Source: Strigamia acuminata (taxonomy: Eukaryota; Arthropoda; Chilopoda; Geophilomorpha; Linotaeniidae). Taken from it: a stretch of DNA of 64,000 nt. The position numbers and the translations under genes are program-made. Below are positions 36,036 through 49,548 of the stretch, piece after piece. How positions within the stretch are numbered: the stretch's first letter is position 1; each line of letters begins with the position of its first letter. The notes under the pieces are model-generated. The model searched no databases. It was not told the origin of the DNA and saw nothing but the letters and a program-made list of their open reading frames with translations. The DNA is taken from NCBI GenBank assembly GCA_949358305.1, contig OX442317.1, forward strand, positions 5,708,186 through 5,772,185, read 5' to 3'.

Positions 36036-37300
36036 ATTCACCAAAAAAAGATTCATACCTGAATCAAATCCCACCTCCAAAAAAAAAAAAAAAAAAAAAA
36101 AAAAAATAGCACGCCTTTACACAAAAAAAACGAATTTTAATTGAAAATTAACCCACCCAAAACTGACCCTTTGAATTTTTTTTTCCCACGATGAGAAGTG
36201 GAGCCTGACAAACCCAACCCCAACTACCCAACTTCCTGTCCTAAAAATCCAAGTGGCGGCCACGTGAGGTGCACCAAACACCAGATGGCAAACAGAAGCG
36301 TAAAAAGTATACACACACACACAAAAACCAAAAAAAAAAAAACACCATTAAAAAAAATTTTTACCCAACAAAACCAAAACAAAAAACCCAATAACAAAAA
36401 CCTTCAACCTACGAAACAAAACAAAAAAATAAAAACAAAAAAATAAAAATTTAAAAATAAATTAAACAAAAAAAAAAGTTGATTTTCCTTTCTTCTAAGC
36501 CACGGTCAGTGGTCGGCCCTGAGAAAGGATGGTCACCGGAGGGGATCGTGGCCTTGGCAGAGTACATTCTCCCTTAACATCATCTCGAGTCACCTGTGTT
36601 CCCCTTGTTGAGTAAAATAGGCAATGGGGAGAGGAGAGAAGAGAGAGAGAGAGGGGGTTTGTGAGCTCCACCTCTTTTACTGGGGTTGCCAGGGGTCTTG
36701 TATACAGGTACAAGAAAAATAAAAATAAAAAAAGATATATAAAAAAGTCCCCACCAGGCTGGTTTGGCCTTAAATCCTCATTTGTGAAGGTGGGGATGAA
36801 TAGAAGACACCATTCTGTCAAGGTGTAAGGGGCTACTTGTTCATTCTTCAACCTTGGGGGAGACAAAGACCGGAATACTAGACTCTAGAAGCGTCATAGA
36901 CACAGTTTGGTGTACTCGATTTCTCAAGATTTTGTATAAATCAACATGTTTTTGTTGACTTAAAACAACTTCGAGTGTGGGATAAGATTTAAAAAACAAT
37001 ATTGGTCTACCTGTATCGTATGTTAAGCCTTGTTTCATCGTTTGTTGTTGGTGTGGGTGCGGGCCATCTTTGAAAGCGGCCATTTTTTGGTCTCGTTTTG
37101 AGATTTTGTGTTGTTATTGGTTTTTATTATTCGTATTTTTTTTTGTTGGAAAATTGCCCCATATTCGGTCGTTTTTTTTTTTAAATCTCCAAATATATAT
37201 GCAAAAGCTCGCGACCTTAACCTACTGATAAGATTTAACTCATGTTGTCGCTGCGAATGCACTCGCAACTTAACCATCAGATCTACGATAAAAATGGCGC
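36036..37300. other. Intergenic DNA of mixed composition
   Basis: It has a poly-A run at about 36079-36106 and A-rich DNA to 36480. From 36490 to 37290 the sequence is more complex and ends with CpG-containing DNA. The minus strand offers short open frames near 36495-36866 and 36841-37083, without recognisable domains. No gene is called. Confidence 0.5.
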
Positions 37301-40300
37301 CTTAGAGATGAGATTTAATCATTTAAGCCAAACTAAATTAATTAATTTGTTCATCTTCGATTAATCATCAAGAATAACGCGCCGTTCGTCTTCTAACCAC
37401 TCGCTAAATTAGATCTAAATCAATAACTTCCTGTGTGTAGTGTCTCGGTCAGATGCAACACCTTTTCAAACAGGAGTCAGACAGCTTTAGAGAAACCTGC
37501 CCAACTCTTTTTGCCAGAACTAAACACTTGAACTCCAGTAACTTTTTCCCTTTCGAAGCATTGCATTAAGATGTTATCGTGTTAATACTTTTACATGTTT
37601 TTGTCTCAACCGAAGGGCGAAAACCTTAAAATTCGAAGTGATCCACAAATAAACGAGTCGTTTACACATTTTTTTTTTACAAATACCTGATAATTTTATT
37701 CGTTTCTATAAGAAGTGAATCTCGTTCACAATGTCTGAAAAATAAAATATTAGCAAACATGAAAAAATTAACATACATTTACATATTTTTCTTTAAGTAC
37801 GCAAAATGTTTTTCACACCAAGAGGTATTATTATTATCATTAATCTGTAGTAAACTCCAAAATACATTTGATCATAAGATTATCGTATGCATTTTATTTT
37901 TTATTTTTATTTTTTAAAAACATGAATAATAAAAATATATGAGAATAATTATTATTAATTATTTTAGCATGGAACTAGTTATTTAAATCTTTGGGGGGAG
38001 GATAGATATTACATTTGTTTTCGTTTAAATTGTATTTCTTATCAAATAAACCTATAATAATAATATGACACAACCCTGGAGAACTAGAACTAACAACCAT
38101 ACACATCATGAGCAGTTCGGAACGTTCAAGAAAAAAGGCTAAACTTGAAACGCACTGGAATCACTAACATTTTTTTTTTTATCTTTTTTTTTAAATTTAG
38201 ATTATTATTTTATTTATTTATTTAATTTTTTTTTTTTCGGTTTTTATTTTTGTACAAGATGGCGGAATTTTCCCCTTTTTCTTGTCCAGGAAAAAAAATT
38301 CCTCAAATAGAAATTATTAATTAATTAATTAATATAACACAGTTAATTACGGTTAGGAATTCGTTTTCTGTTGTTGTTTCTCAAATAGAAATTTTTTAAA
38401 ATAAAAAAATAAAAATAAAAATTTTCTTTTTTGAAAATTCAAAATATTTGGAAATAAATGCAAAAAAAAAATGTGAGAAATTTAATTATAAATTAATAAT
38501 TTGTAAAATAAGTACAAAAAAATAAGTGTTTACTATGTAAAATTAAAAATAAAAAAATGAGATATATAATTCTACATGTAAACACAGAAAAAAATCCTCC
38601 ATTTTGATTACCAACTTTTTGTATTTAAACAACAACAGAGAAGATTCCTAACTATTCATCATACATGTACTCATGTATTACATTATAAAGATAATATTAA
38701 GGGCTTTTTTATTTTATTTTTTTCTTTATTTTATTCATTTTAAAAAACAAAAATAATTGAATACTCTAAAAATTTCATTGGCCATAAAATAAAAAGGAGC
38801 AAATTCCCTGATAAGGCAACAAACAATTTTAGCCCTTAATTTTATTGTTATTAGTTATTATTTATATAAATAGTACCAAATACTGGATTGAGTAGTAAGA
38901 ATAATAAAAATCGTGAGCATTTTTCTTCAAAAGTATTTTTTTTTTCGCTGTGCTTTTTCTTAGGGGGAAAGGGGACATTTTTTTTTCTCTGACTACTTAA
39001 CATGAGGTTAGGCTTATATTTTTTTTTTAAATTTTATTTTTTTTAATTATTTAAATTTTCTTAAATATATTTTTAATATATAATTTTTTTTTTATTATTT
39101 AAATTTTTGTAAATGTCTATTTTTTTTAATTATTACTTTGTTATATAAACGCAAAACACAAATTTTTTAAAATAAGTTATATTATAATAATAATAATTCG
39201 TAAAAAAATTTTTTTATCTTAAAAAAATTATGATCATGGAAATATTTATGGATAATAATAATAATAATACTTAAAAAAAAAAGCACAGCTGATTTTTTTT
39301 TAAATATTTTAATTATATTTATAATTTTTATTTTTTTGCATACTTTTTTCAGTTGACTGAAACAATGAATGATATGAGAAAAACAATAGGAAAAAAGTGT
39401 GCAAACTAAAAGATTTTTTTCTTCCGTCAAAATATTAAAAAATAAAACAAAAACAAAAAAAATTTGCATATTGAGAAGAAAAAAATTGATATTTTTCAGT
39501 TTTTTCGTATTTTCCCCCACATTTTTTTTCTTTTAAAATTATCTTCACATATTTTTAAAAATTATAAATTTAATTATTTATTTTCTATTTAAATATTATT
39601 ATTATTGCGATGTTTTCAAAATGGACAAGAGTAAAAAAAATAATTGTGACAATTTTTTTATATGATACACAAAAATCAAACAAAATTAAATTAATATTTG
39701 AACAAAAATGGAAGACTACAAAAAACCAAAAAATAATGACACGGTTTTCTCTCTTTTTTTTTTCCATATAATATACAACAATGAATGATAGAAAAGAATG
39801 AATGAGGACACCAAAAAATAAACATTCTTGCATTTTCTATATCTCATATCATAAAATAATCAACACAAAAACAAAGAAAAATCGCCTTTTTTTCATATTA
39901 TACCGAGGCATATTTAACTTAAATAAAAAAATAATAATTAAAAAACGAGAAAAAAAAAGTCTTTCAAACTAGAATTTTTCACATATACAATTATGAAAAA
40001 ATATATTAAAATAGAGAAAAATATTAAAGTGGTTATATTTAATCGTGAAAACTTAAAACATTTGTCATTTATAATTATATTTTCATATTAAACCTTGATA
40101 TAAATCAATCACATGGCTATGTTTTTGTTATTTAATAATATTACAATATTTCTCTCATATTTACTCATTTTATTTTCTTTTTTTCTAATTTTTTTCTTTT
40201 TTTCATTTATAAAAATTTTTCACTATTTCTTTTCTTTTTCCTTCAAGTAATTAAACTCCATCTTTCTTTTTTTATTTTAATTTCTTTTTTTTTAATTAGA

Positions 40301-41121
40301 AGAATAAAATTAAAACTATTTCTTATTTTTGGCTATATAATAATTAATTAATAATAATAATAATAATAATAATAAAATATCCAATTATAAAAAACTAAAT
40401 ACACATTTCAAAGTCATCGTAACATCTACCCCTGAACACAAACAAAAAAAATATTAAGATATATATAAAATAAAAACGAAAAAAAAATAATAATTACAAT
40501 TTTTCTAAGTATACTCATCATTCCCCCACTTATTTATCAAAAAATAAAATAAAATAAAAAGAACAGGAAAAAAAATTAATTTTTTTTTTACCTCCAAGGA
40601 TGAGCTCGGTGGCCTGGTCACAGCTACAAAAACTTTTGATACATTTTTAGGCTTAAAACATTTATGCAAATACAAATAGATTTGTGCTTATTTTACATTT
40701 TCCCCCATTTCTTTCCTTTTCACTATTTCTCTCTTTTCTTTTTATTTTTTTGTTGCTTATTTATAATATTATCGTCATCTTTTCTTATAATTTTACAATT
40801 TGCTTTCAATATATACCTTTGCAAGTCGATTTCCAAATCAAACCAAATAAACGGAAAAAAAATAATTGAAAAAATAATAATTATTATCATCGAATTAATT
40901 AATAATTATTACTACTTTTTCTCGTTCCGAATCCGACCCCAATATTTTTATTTTCTCACCGAAAACGTATTTAAAAAAAAATATAATAAAAAAAAATAAT
41001 TAATTAATTAATCTCATGTCATGCCTTATGATAATGTCGGATACGTCGTATGGAAAAAAGTTACTAATCCGTATTTTGTTAAATAATTGAATGATTGAAA
41101 AACTAAATGAGATAGTTAGGG
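37301..41121 (-). other. Very AT-rich region, probable MEX3 3' UTR plus intergenic DNA
   Basis: It lies directly downstream of the MEX3 stop on the minus strand and is dominated by A/T runs and TAA microsatellite (40349-40378). No exons are seen. MEX3 genes commonly have long 3' UTRs, so the part nearest 41121 is probably transcribed. The end cannot be placed because AATAAA-like strings are everywhere. Confidence 0.45.
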
Positions 41122-43279
41122 TTACGAGTATATGCGAATTACTTGGGCGATGGTTTGATGACATACGGGACATTCGGGTTCATTTTTATCGTACAAACGA
41201 TTGGCACATTCCAAACAGAACAGATTATGACCACAAGGAACGAGCGCGGCCACTATCTCGCTCTCGAAACAAATGATACAATCGCGTTTATTCTTGCGCC
41301 CCGAACCGAGCGAATCGGTCGGACTGCTCGACGTGCTCCCTCCGTTCGAGGTGTGGAATCCATTGACCAAGCCTGCGCTCGAGTTGCCGTTCGGAAGCGA
41401 CGAGAAGGCCGGTAGGCCGTTCAGGCTCAGAGGATCGGACCGAATTCGTCTCGCAGGCGGATGCTCGATCAGTCCGTTGTCGGTGAGTGTGGGCGAGAGT
41501 CGCGGCGTTCCCCCGGAAGTCGAACTTCGTCGCGTCATGCTCGCCAGAGTGTTGGCCGAAGCGTTTCCGAAGACGTTGGCCGCCGTCGAGCGTCCGATTT
41601 CGGCCCAGATGGACGTGGGCTGTCCGACGGCCGGGTCGAACGTCGGGCTCTCGGAGATGCCTTCGTCCGTGTCGTAGAGCGGAAAGCCGTTGCTGAAACC
41701 GCTGAAGTCGGACGCTTTACCTGACGTGCCGTTCGTGGTTGAGCTTCCGAAGTTGAAGATGGCGTCGGACGAGCGGCTGGGCGTCGGAGGGCTCAGCAAC
41801 GGGTGGTGGTTATTGCTGCCGTCGCAGTACGAGCTGAAGGCCGAGTTGAGTCCGTTCATCGTCGACGTGGGCTTGTAGAGCGAGCTCACCAGGTCGTTGC
41901 TTCCGCTCGAGTACGTGCCGTCCACGCCGTTCGTGTGGAAGTCGTTCTGTTCGTTCGCGTCGATCATCCCCCCGGTGCGCATCGCGATGTGCGCCTCGAT
42001 CTCCTTGCGCGCCGACTCCACGTTCTCGGGCAGCCCGGTCACCTCGAACACCGGCTCCTTCTCTCGGCTCGGCGTGACGATGTACGTGTGCGTTTGCTGC
42101 TGGATCCGTTTGATCGTGGCGCCCTTCGGTCCGACCACTAAGCCTACTACACGATATGGGACCCGTACTTGGATCGTAGTCTGTCCCGGCACGTTGTTCG
42201 GGGGTCCTGGTGCCAATGATCCGTTCATGTTGTTCTTGCGCGATGCACGGATTTGCGAAAAGTGTTCGGCCGCCGATAGGATTTCTCGTTTCGCCATGCT
42301 CACGTCTTCTTTGCGACCGGTCACCACGAAAACGGGCTCTTCGCCGCGGACTGGCGTTTTGATGTACGTGTTTGTCTTGGCACGTAATGCTTTGATTTTG
42401 CAACCTGCAAATTCAGAAACACCATAAACACCATAAAGCAACCAAATAATAAATTTAATTTAATTAAAACGGGGTCATGATCACGTCTTTCAAGGTGAAA
42501 AGAAATAAAAAGAAAAATCATTTGTTTATTCACTGAAAAGAAAGAAAACTGAAAGAAAAACATCCGAAAATTCATAACAATTCCTCTAAATCAACACAAC
42601 AATGCGTGAATGCAAGATTAATTTGTCGTGCAACTGACTAAATCAAAGCGAAAACCTAAAAAAAAAAAGAAATAAAAGAAAAGAAATAAAGAATTGTTCA
42701 TGAAGCTGAGCTGAGCGCGGCCAATGCCCGCGCGAGTGAAAGTTGACGGTTAAAACTGAACTACGTTTCACGCCGGGAAAGCGCTTTTGCACATAAAGTT
42801 TTGCCACTTAATCAGCCAAAGTGGCATATTCAGGCACGGAAATCCTGCGTGTGCTAATTAAATCTTAATTTGTGCTCACATATCAGTTGATAGAACGACA
42901 AAACGTGGCCAACGTGAAACGCACACTTCCTTTGTTCACAACAAATGACGCCATTGAAGCGGCATGTGGTGCGACGGTTCGTTTTCCCGGCGCTCGCAAA
43001 AACGGACAAAACACTCGTTTCTCTTTCTCTTTCCAACTCACCTTGTCGGCCAACGATCTCGGCGACATGTTCTGAGCTTGGAACAGGTACGCATTCGGTC
43101 ATATTCTGGCTCTTCTTGCCCCGATTCTCATTATCGAAAGTGGATGGGTTGAGTCCGTCCTCGTTGTCACTGCTCAGCCCCGCCAACATGGACAATTCCA
43201 ATGCTAGCTGGAGCGCTCTTTGATCTTCGAGACCGCCACTGTTTCGATCCATGTCGGGAAACAGACTAGTAGGCATCAC
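41122..43279 (-). CDS. mex-3: MEX3 RNA-binding protein with two KH domains and a RING finger (506 aa)
   Basis: MEX3 proteins bind mRNAs and repress or destabilise them in the cytoplasm; in the beetle Tribolium mex-3 acts in anterior patterning. Two exons: 43042-43279 and 41122-42404, joining in phase within KH1. KH1 has the GRQG loop at residues 77-80, encoded across the intron. KH2 has GPKG at about 171-174. A long Ser/Gly/Asn-rich linker follows, and a C-terminal C3HC4 RING runs from about 455 ([23 protein letters not shown]) to the IRIYS end. The N-terminus has the LELSMLAGL segment typical of MEX3. The coding part is strikingly GC-rich compared with its flanks. Two adjacent start Mets are possible. 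Confidence 0.95.
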
Positions 43280-44445
43280 AGGGGAAAGGTTTTTTTAGGG
43301 AGTATAAAATAAGGGAACGTACAAAAATAAAGCTAAATTTCCTCGACTTAAGATCCTAACCAGCGGGGCCGTGCTGCAAGGAGCGCGGCAACTGCAGCTC
43401 TGCTTGCCAATGCCTTGTTTGGCCACTCGACTATAGCGTAGTCTATTTGCTTCTGGGTGCTCATTGGACTGGTTATGCGGGGTTGGCGCTCATTGGTTCG
43501 TTTGAATTTTCGTGGGCGCGGCTTGGCTCCCGCCTTGAGAGACGTGTTGTGTGGTTTGCCGGTGTGTTGTTGTCAAACACATCCGCGGATGTCGGCGGAG
43601 ATCAAGAAATAGCGCGCGAGGAAAATCGTTGGGATGAGAAGAAATAAAAAAGAGAAATGAGCAAATGTTCTTTGGGTTTGATGTTTCAAATATCGCTTAA
43701 ATATCTGGAAGTTTCTTTTCGTTGTTTGGTCGGTGCAATTTCATTATTTTTTTTTTAATTATTCAAATGAGATTTGCGTTTTGTTATCCGTTTCGTTTTT
43801 CTTTTTTGACATTCGTTAAAACGTGCATCTTTTACATTCGAGTCTGCATTATTTGATGCGGAGAGGTAACAAAACGTGTGAAAAAAAATAGCGCAGACGA
43901 CATTTTAATGCGGGATTTTGCCGCCAGAGGCCGACACTCAACAGGCTTAATTATGGCGGCGTGTTATTTATCAGAGATAACATAAATAATAAACAAATAA
44001 GCATTTCAAAACAAAAATAAAAAAAGAATTATCATTTTTCGAAGCCATTTTTATAAACTACGGACAGAAAACAAAATGAAATCCCGTGTAAAAAGGTCAA
44101 CGACCGATCACGCCGCATCGATTTATAGATCTAGTCTGGTCTCGGCAACCCTTTTCTCGCTTTCCCAAATCATTTAATGCAGTTTATTTTCAATTCCAAA
44201 TAAATAATTTCTTTTACAATTCGAAAAAACAATATTTAGTTGTGTGGGAGATGAAAAGAAACTAAACAGAGATCAATAAACGGGTTCAAAGGTCAAAGAC
44301 ACGCCTCTAGAAACCTGACCTTGCCGCACTGGGTTCAAGGCATTTAAAGAAGTAAATAAATAAATAAATAAATAAATGATGATGCAAGACAAGTCCATAA
44401 ATTTTTAATTTATTTTATTTACAAAATACATCAAAATGCGACATT
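43280..44445. other. Interval between MEX3 start and COG1 stop
   Basis: The MEX3 5' flank at 43280-43650 is comparatively GC-rich (attgg boxes at 43464 and 43494) and probably holds the promoter. The rest is AT-rich. There is a TAAA microsatellite at 44352-44377, and COG1 polyA candidates (minus-strand AATAAA) at 44409-44414. No further gene is seen. Confidence 0.5.
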
Positions 44446-47400
44446 TTATTCGAAATTATTACTATTCGCTAATGGTAACAGGGAAAAATGTGGTACGGAA
44501 GGGTTAAGTGACAATATGTTGTGTTGTTCATTTTGTGACAAACCTACTCGCGCCATTGATAAAAACGCGTTGGTTTTGGATGGGTTTACTAATGCACCCA
44601 AAATGACCTAAAAGAAATAGAAAAGAAAATTAATTTAATTATTAAAAATAAATTATTAAAAATAAATTTTCTATAAAATAATTCACATTCGCTCGTTGGA
44701 CGCATTTCTTTACGTTCACTTGAATGTATGGACTAAAAACGTCCAAGTCAAACGGATCCACGTGCGATTCAATGAATTCAGTCAACTTCACAATCCTTCC
44801 AGCCAATAACTAAAAAAAAAATAAACAAACAAAAAAAAAATTATTTCTTTCATCAAAACACCGACAATTTATCAGTTCACCTTATCATCTTTAGCCGACA
44901 TTAAATTGCTCACAAAAGACACGTCAAAAGACAACTGCAAAGCAGCCATTTGAGTAATCGAATCAGAACCCAACGTATTTGTTTCGTACTCCGTTAAAAT
45001 TCGTTCGAGAATATCCGCTTGCATTTCTTGAAGAATTTCCCTAAAAAATTTAAAAAAATTCGAAAAAATTCGAAAAAATTCGAAAAAATTCGAAAAAATT
45101 CGAAAAAATTCGAAAAAATTCGAAAAATTCGAAAAAATTAATTCAAAAAAATCAATTCCCACCTGGGTAAAAAATGCGGGGCCGCTTTATTAATTTCCAA
45201 ACACACAGAATGCAGAACTTTGACCAACGTCCAGGATGCTTGACCAGGAATCCTTATCACGGATGATACCAGTTTTCCGTCTTCGTTTTCTTCCTGGATG
45301 TCAATCGTGTCCCACAACTTGCGGAAAAGAAGCACAAATGTATTAAAATCGTTTGAATTTTAATTCCAATTGCTTTTAATAATTACTGGTAAATGTAAAA
45401 GCGAATCTCCAACGTTTTTACTCGTTAAAATGTCTCGTAAACTATTTACAGCGTCGTTGAGAACGATTTCTTTCCATCTCCGAAGCAATTTATTCGCCTG
45501 ATTTATTAATTCCTTTTTCTGGTTCTCCCAATTCACGTCCGTCACAGCCTGGAAAAAAAAATTATATTTTAATTTTTTAATTTAAAATTCAACAACATTT
45601 ATTACATTCGAATCTCTTCGGAATGAAATTTTGTCTTTTTGCAACCCCTTGATGCAGATTTGCAACATCGGACTCAATTCGGTTACGGCGACGAGAAATC
45701 GCGCCAAAGAAAGAATTCTAGTAATTAAAAAGAGAAAAATTAACAAAATTAACGAAATAAATTACCAAAAGTGATCAAAAACCTTGTAGTAATCTGATCC
45801 GAGGAACAATTTTCACTTTTGTTTAATTTCTCGCAATATTTTAGCAAAATTTCGATCTGTTGTTGCGTGGAAGTCCGTAAAAACAAAGTGATATTTTCCT
45901 CTAAATTTTCCTCGTGGCCCTTAAAATGTGCAATATCTTCAATCAAAAGCGTCAAATCTTGATTCAAGTGCGAGCACAACCTAAATTTCCCAATTCAAAT
46001 AAATTAAAAACATTTTTTCCAACAACCTCGACCTTACATTTCGCAAAACGGCGTAAATCCTCGAGCTTTTAGCATCAAATTGCTGTACGAAACTTGATTT
46101 TTACTCGAATGCCAATTGATTTTTAACGGCAAATCGTTTGCACTTTCCGTCCAGATGAAGCTCGCGACATCTTGTTCAATTTCGTACAAATTACTATTTA
46201 AAAAAAAATTAATTAAATTAAATTAAATTAATTAAACTAATTTTAAAACGCAGCTCTTACTTATCGGTCAAACTACGCTCCGTGAACTCCAACAAATCCT
46301 TTCGGATGCGTGTAAATGCCGAGCCGATGTGATAATCCACGATTGATTTCATTTGATTCAAAAACAACGGTTCGAAAATGTCTTCCCACATTTGCAGATC
46401 GTTTTTAAGCAATTTCCCACAAACAATGTTGAATTTCTCATTCTCGATCTCCTTAAAACAACATTCATTAATAAAACAACAAAACTAAACATATTTTACA
46501 CTCTTTACTTTGTTTATTACGTCCGACACCGCATCTCGGATGACGGACAGCCCATTTATCGACTTAATAAACGTAATCACTTGAGATAACTCCTCACGAA
46601 CCTTCGCTTTAACCCTAAAAGAAGAAAAAAAATAATATATATATTTTTAAAATGAATTTCATGATTAAAACTCTACTTTTCGATCCACTCGGTGCATTTT
46701 TCTTGCAGTTCATCCAATTGGAAATTGCAGTCGACTTTGGGCAAATCGTTTTTCACCGCCGCAAAATGATGCGACAAATTCACCGTCTGGAACCTCGAAC
46801 TGAAATTTTGACTCGAAAACATGTTCTTCATCGTTCGTTCCAACAATTCTCCATCCACGAACAGAGCGTACGTCAGATGAAGTGTACTCGCCATCAGATG
46901 AACTATTTGACAGTTTTGATGTTTCAGTTTCGTGTTTTCGTTATTCGGATAAAATATCTCCCGGATGCATTCCAATCGCGCTCGCAAGAATTCATCGAAC
47001 ACTCGCGAAACACTCGTGTTGTTTAGAACCAACAAAACGGTGAAACACTGCGCTAACATCTGCGCGTCGACATTATGGTTCTTTAAAGTCATTTTACACA
47101 CATCGATTAAACTTGTTTTGAAATGCGAAGTCGTGATCCACTGTCGCGTGATGACGGGAAACCAATTACCAACTGGAACTTTCAAGCTGGAATGCGATTG
47201 AAGTGAATTATGAATGTGTTTTGCCAGTAAAAACAGTTCAGAGCCCAATAGAATTTGGTTGTTTTCAATTAAAGACCAAATCTAAATTAAAATAAAGTAA
47301 AAATTAATAAATAATTTTTTTTATGTGTTTTTTTGGATTACTTTTCCGGGGATGTCGAGTAATAATTTAATTTGGCTAGCGAGTGTGTAATATTGGTCGA

Positions 47401-47917
47401 ATAATTCAGTTTTCTCGTTTGGCTGTTGTCGTTTGGCGTAATTGGCATTTTTCTCTTCGAGTAGCGAAATTTGGTCTTCCATTGATGTAATGTGTCGAGT
47501 TACGGTCGATATGCTCGTCTTCATTTCTGCAATTGTGTCGGCTGCTTCGATCAAATCTCTGTATCTTTCTCTAGAATGTGCAGAAAAAGACGTAAATTTT
47601 GAGTTTGGTTAGATGAATTAACTAATTTGGATCTCACCCGACCATTACTCGGACATCTTCTTTCTTTTTTTCAATTTCACTTCGCACATTTTGTTCGATT
47701 TCGTGGAGTTGTTTGATCGTAAACTTCTCGAACAACACGTCAATGTCGGCTGTAAGCAACGACGAACCTGTAGCAAAAATTAATTAAAGTCATAAAATGT
47801 TTCAACTTGATTCCTAAAATTATTTTAAATAAAATTACAGTTCTGTTTATCGTTTATCTAATTATTTAATACGTTTTTACGCTAATGTTTACCCGAAAGT
47901 ATGTTTGTGGCAGCCAT
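44446..47917 (-). CDS. COG1: Conserved oligomeric Golgi complex subunit 1 (837 aa)
   Basis: COG1 belongs to the vesicle-tethering COG complex for retrograde Golgi traffic. Fourteen exons: 47893-47917, 47638-47767, 47342-47570, 46677-47281, 46509-46614, 46261-46451, 46038-46193, 45783-45980, 45606-45717, 45387-45548, 45163-45317, 44881-45040, 44687-44809, 44446-44607. They sum to 838 codons with stop, no frame break, near the family length. The N-terminus holds the Vps51-type signature (DVLFEKFTIKQLHEIE, then ERYRDLIEAADTIAEMK, a predicted coiled coil). The middle exon carries the LFLLAKHIHNSL segment. The remainder is helical. The intron at 45041-45162 contains a 10-bp phased A-tract repeat. 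The gene is head-to-head with the first MAIP1-like gene. Confidence 0.94.
45052..45138. repeat. 10-bp A-tract repeat in COG1 intron 11
   Basis: About eight tandem copies of cgaaaaaatt lie inside a 122-bp intron. A6 tracts repeat every 10 bp, in phase with the DNA helix, the classic arrangement for intrinsically bent DNA. The repeat makes up most of the intron. Confidence 0.9.
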
Positions 47918-48131
47918 TGGTGTTACGTGTAAATAGTTGCACACAATCACCGCGATACGTCACTAATCTGCAGAAAGTTCAGTGAAGAAAAATCGAGTAA
48001 AAAATTCGAAGGATTTTAATTCTTTTTTAGTTTTAAAAAAAAAGCAAAATATAAATCAAAACCAATTACCGAAAATTAAAATATAAAATTTTTGTTGCAC
48101 CAACAATGCTCTTGTTATTGGCTGCTTTAAT
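47918..48131. promoter_or_regulatory. Bidirectional promoter, COG1 / MAIP1-like gene 1
   Basis: 214 bp separate divergent start codons. A CCAAT-type box (attgg) lies at 48117-48121, right before the plus-strand start, and CpGs occur near 47950-47965. Shared promoter use is inferred from geometry. Confidence 0.55.
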
Positions 48132-49274
48132 ATGGCGGCAATCGCTTTTGTTTTAAACCATGTACGGATTGGGAAAATTTGGATGACAAGCGTGAACACA
48201 TTTTCATCGCACGCTTTCTTTAAATTTTTAAAACCGTCCACACTTTTTCTCGCCGAGTCAAATCCGTTTAATCATAGACGAGTATTACTTCCACTTGTTT
48301 ATCACGTTTCTAAAAAGAACAAGTTTCAGTTTCATAACCACAAAAATGTAATAAATTATACAATCCCAGCAAGAACGACCTCAAACAGCAACGGTCTTCC
48401 AACAAACCCAGAAAAATACATCCGATTAATGGAGTTCCATGAAATATTTTGGCCAGCCATTTTCAAACACGTTGAAAACAAACTTTTACTGGATTACATA
48501 ATGAATTTGCGCTTTGAATCCGATTTCGACTCGAGACAATTTCTTTACACCGCACAAAAGGTAAAAAAATGCACTAAATTTAAAACCAAACACAAACTAA
48601 ACATACCATTTGTTTTTTTTTAGGCTGTAGAAAAAGTTTCCCATCATTTGTCCAAAGGAGAATTGAAAATGCTTCAAGGAATCGTGACCGAAGACGTAAA
48701 ATCAAACTAATCGATTATTAATAATTCAATCATTTTAATTTCAATTGATTTCAGGCGCTTAAAGAAATTGAAAACAATTTAAAACGCATGACACAGAGAC
48801 AAAAGGAAAATTTAAAAATGCTACCGCGAAACATCTACCTTGCATTCATTTACACATTTAATGTCACAGTTACTGGACCCACAAGTAATAAAATTACATT
48901 TAAAATACTGCGCGATAAGTGATTGAAATTTGTTGATATTTATACAGATGATGAGAAAAGATTTGTGGAAATTGTGTGTTGTTTCCATTCGCTTTCGAAT
49001 TTTGAAGAATTAAGGAACGAGCGACTAAGGAACGATCCTTATGGTCCTCCGTTGACATTCACGACTATTCTCGACAACGCCGAAATGGTTTCTATTTGTA
49101 ATTACAGGTGAAACTATATCTAAAAATATAATTCAATGTGTGAGTGTTTTTATATATTTCAGATTTATTCGTGACTTCACGGAAGGCGTGAAAAGTGACT
49201 GGATGATCGATAAATTGAACCATTTTAAACCATCTGATATTCCCGACCCGTTCGACATGTTTAGAATATATTAA
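48132..49274 (+). CDS. MAIP1-like mitochondrial protein, gene 1 (300 aa)
   Basis: It resembles m-AAA protease-interacting protein 1 (MAIP1), a mitochondrial matrix protein that in mammals binds the m-AAA protease and helps EMRE biogenesis. Exons: 48132-48560, 48624-48695, 48755-48884, 48948-49107, 49163-49274; 301 codons with stop. Residues 1-50 are basic and hydrophobic, as in a presequence. The conserved domain runs from LMEFHEIFWP through SDFDSRQFLYTAQKAVEKVS to KRFVEIVCCFHSL, and ends with RFIRDFTEGVKSDWMIDKLNHFK, the family's most telling stretch. This is type 1 of the cluster; its fragments recur after genes 2 and 3. A polyA signal lies at 49310-49315. A more distant TIM44-like or MRPL45-like relation is an alternative. 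Confidence 0.85.
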
Positions 49275-49416
49275 TTAACGTGATAAACTTGTAAACTACT
49301 GGTTTTTAAAATAAAAGCGACTGTTTTCCTAACGTAGTGTGTTTATTTTGTCAATAATAAAGCAAAAAAAAACAATAAAATCCGCGTTTTATTTATATTT
49401 GTAATTTTAATCAACA

Positions 49417-49548
49417 ATGGTAGACCTGCATTCAAAAATACAAAAATTTCAAAATGGCAAAAACAGCATCTTTACTTACAAATCGTTTGCGGTCACTACT
49501 ATACAAACCAACTCAAATTCCATCCAATTTTTTGCTGCCCACAAGTAA
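49417..49548 (+). promoter_or_regulatory. Upstream open reading frame overlapping MAIP1-like gene 2
   Basis: An ATG 37 bases upstream of the main start opens a 43-codon frame (MVDLHSKIQKFQNGKNSIFT...) in another frame, ending inside exon 1. The same arrangement, offset and length occur at genes 3 and 4. If transcribed it should reduce initiation at the main ATG. The transcription start is unknown. Confidence 0.45.

Noticed and set aside
41143-42427. Open frames antisense to MEX3 exon 2
   Set aside because: Shadow frames of a GC-rich coding exon; the minus strand encodes the clear KH and RING domains.
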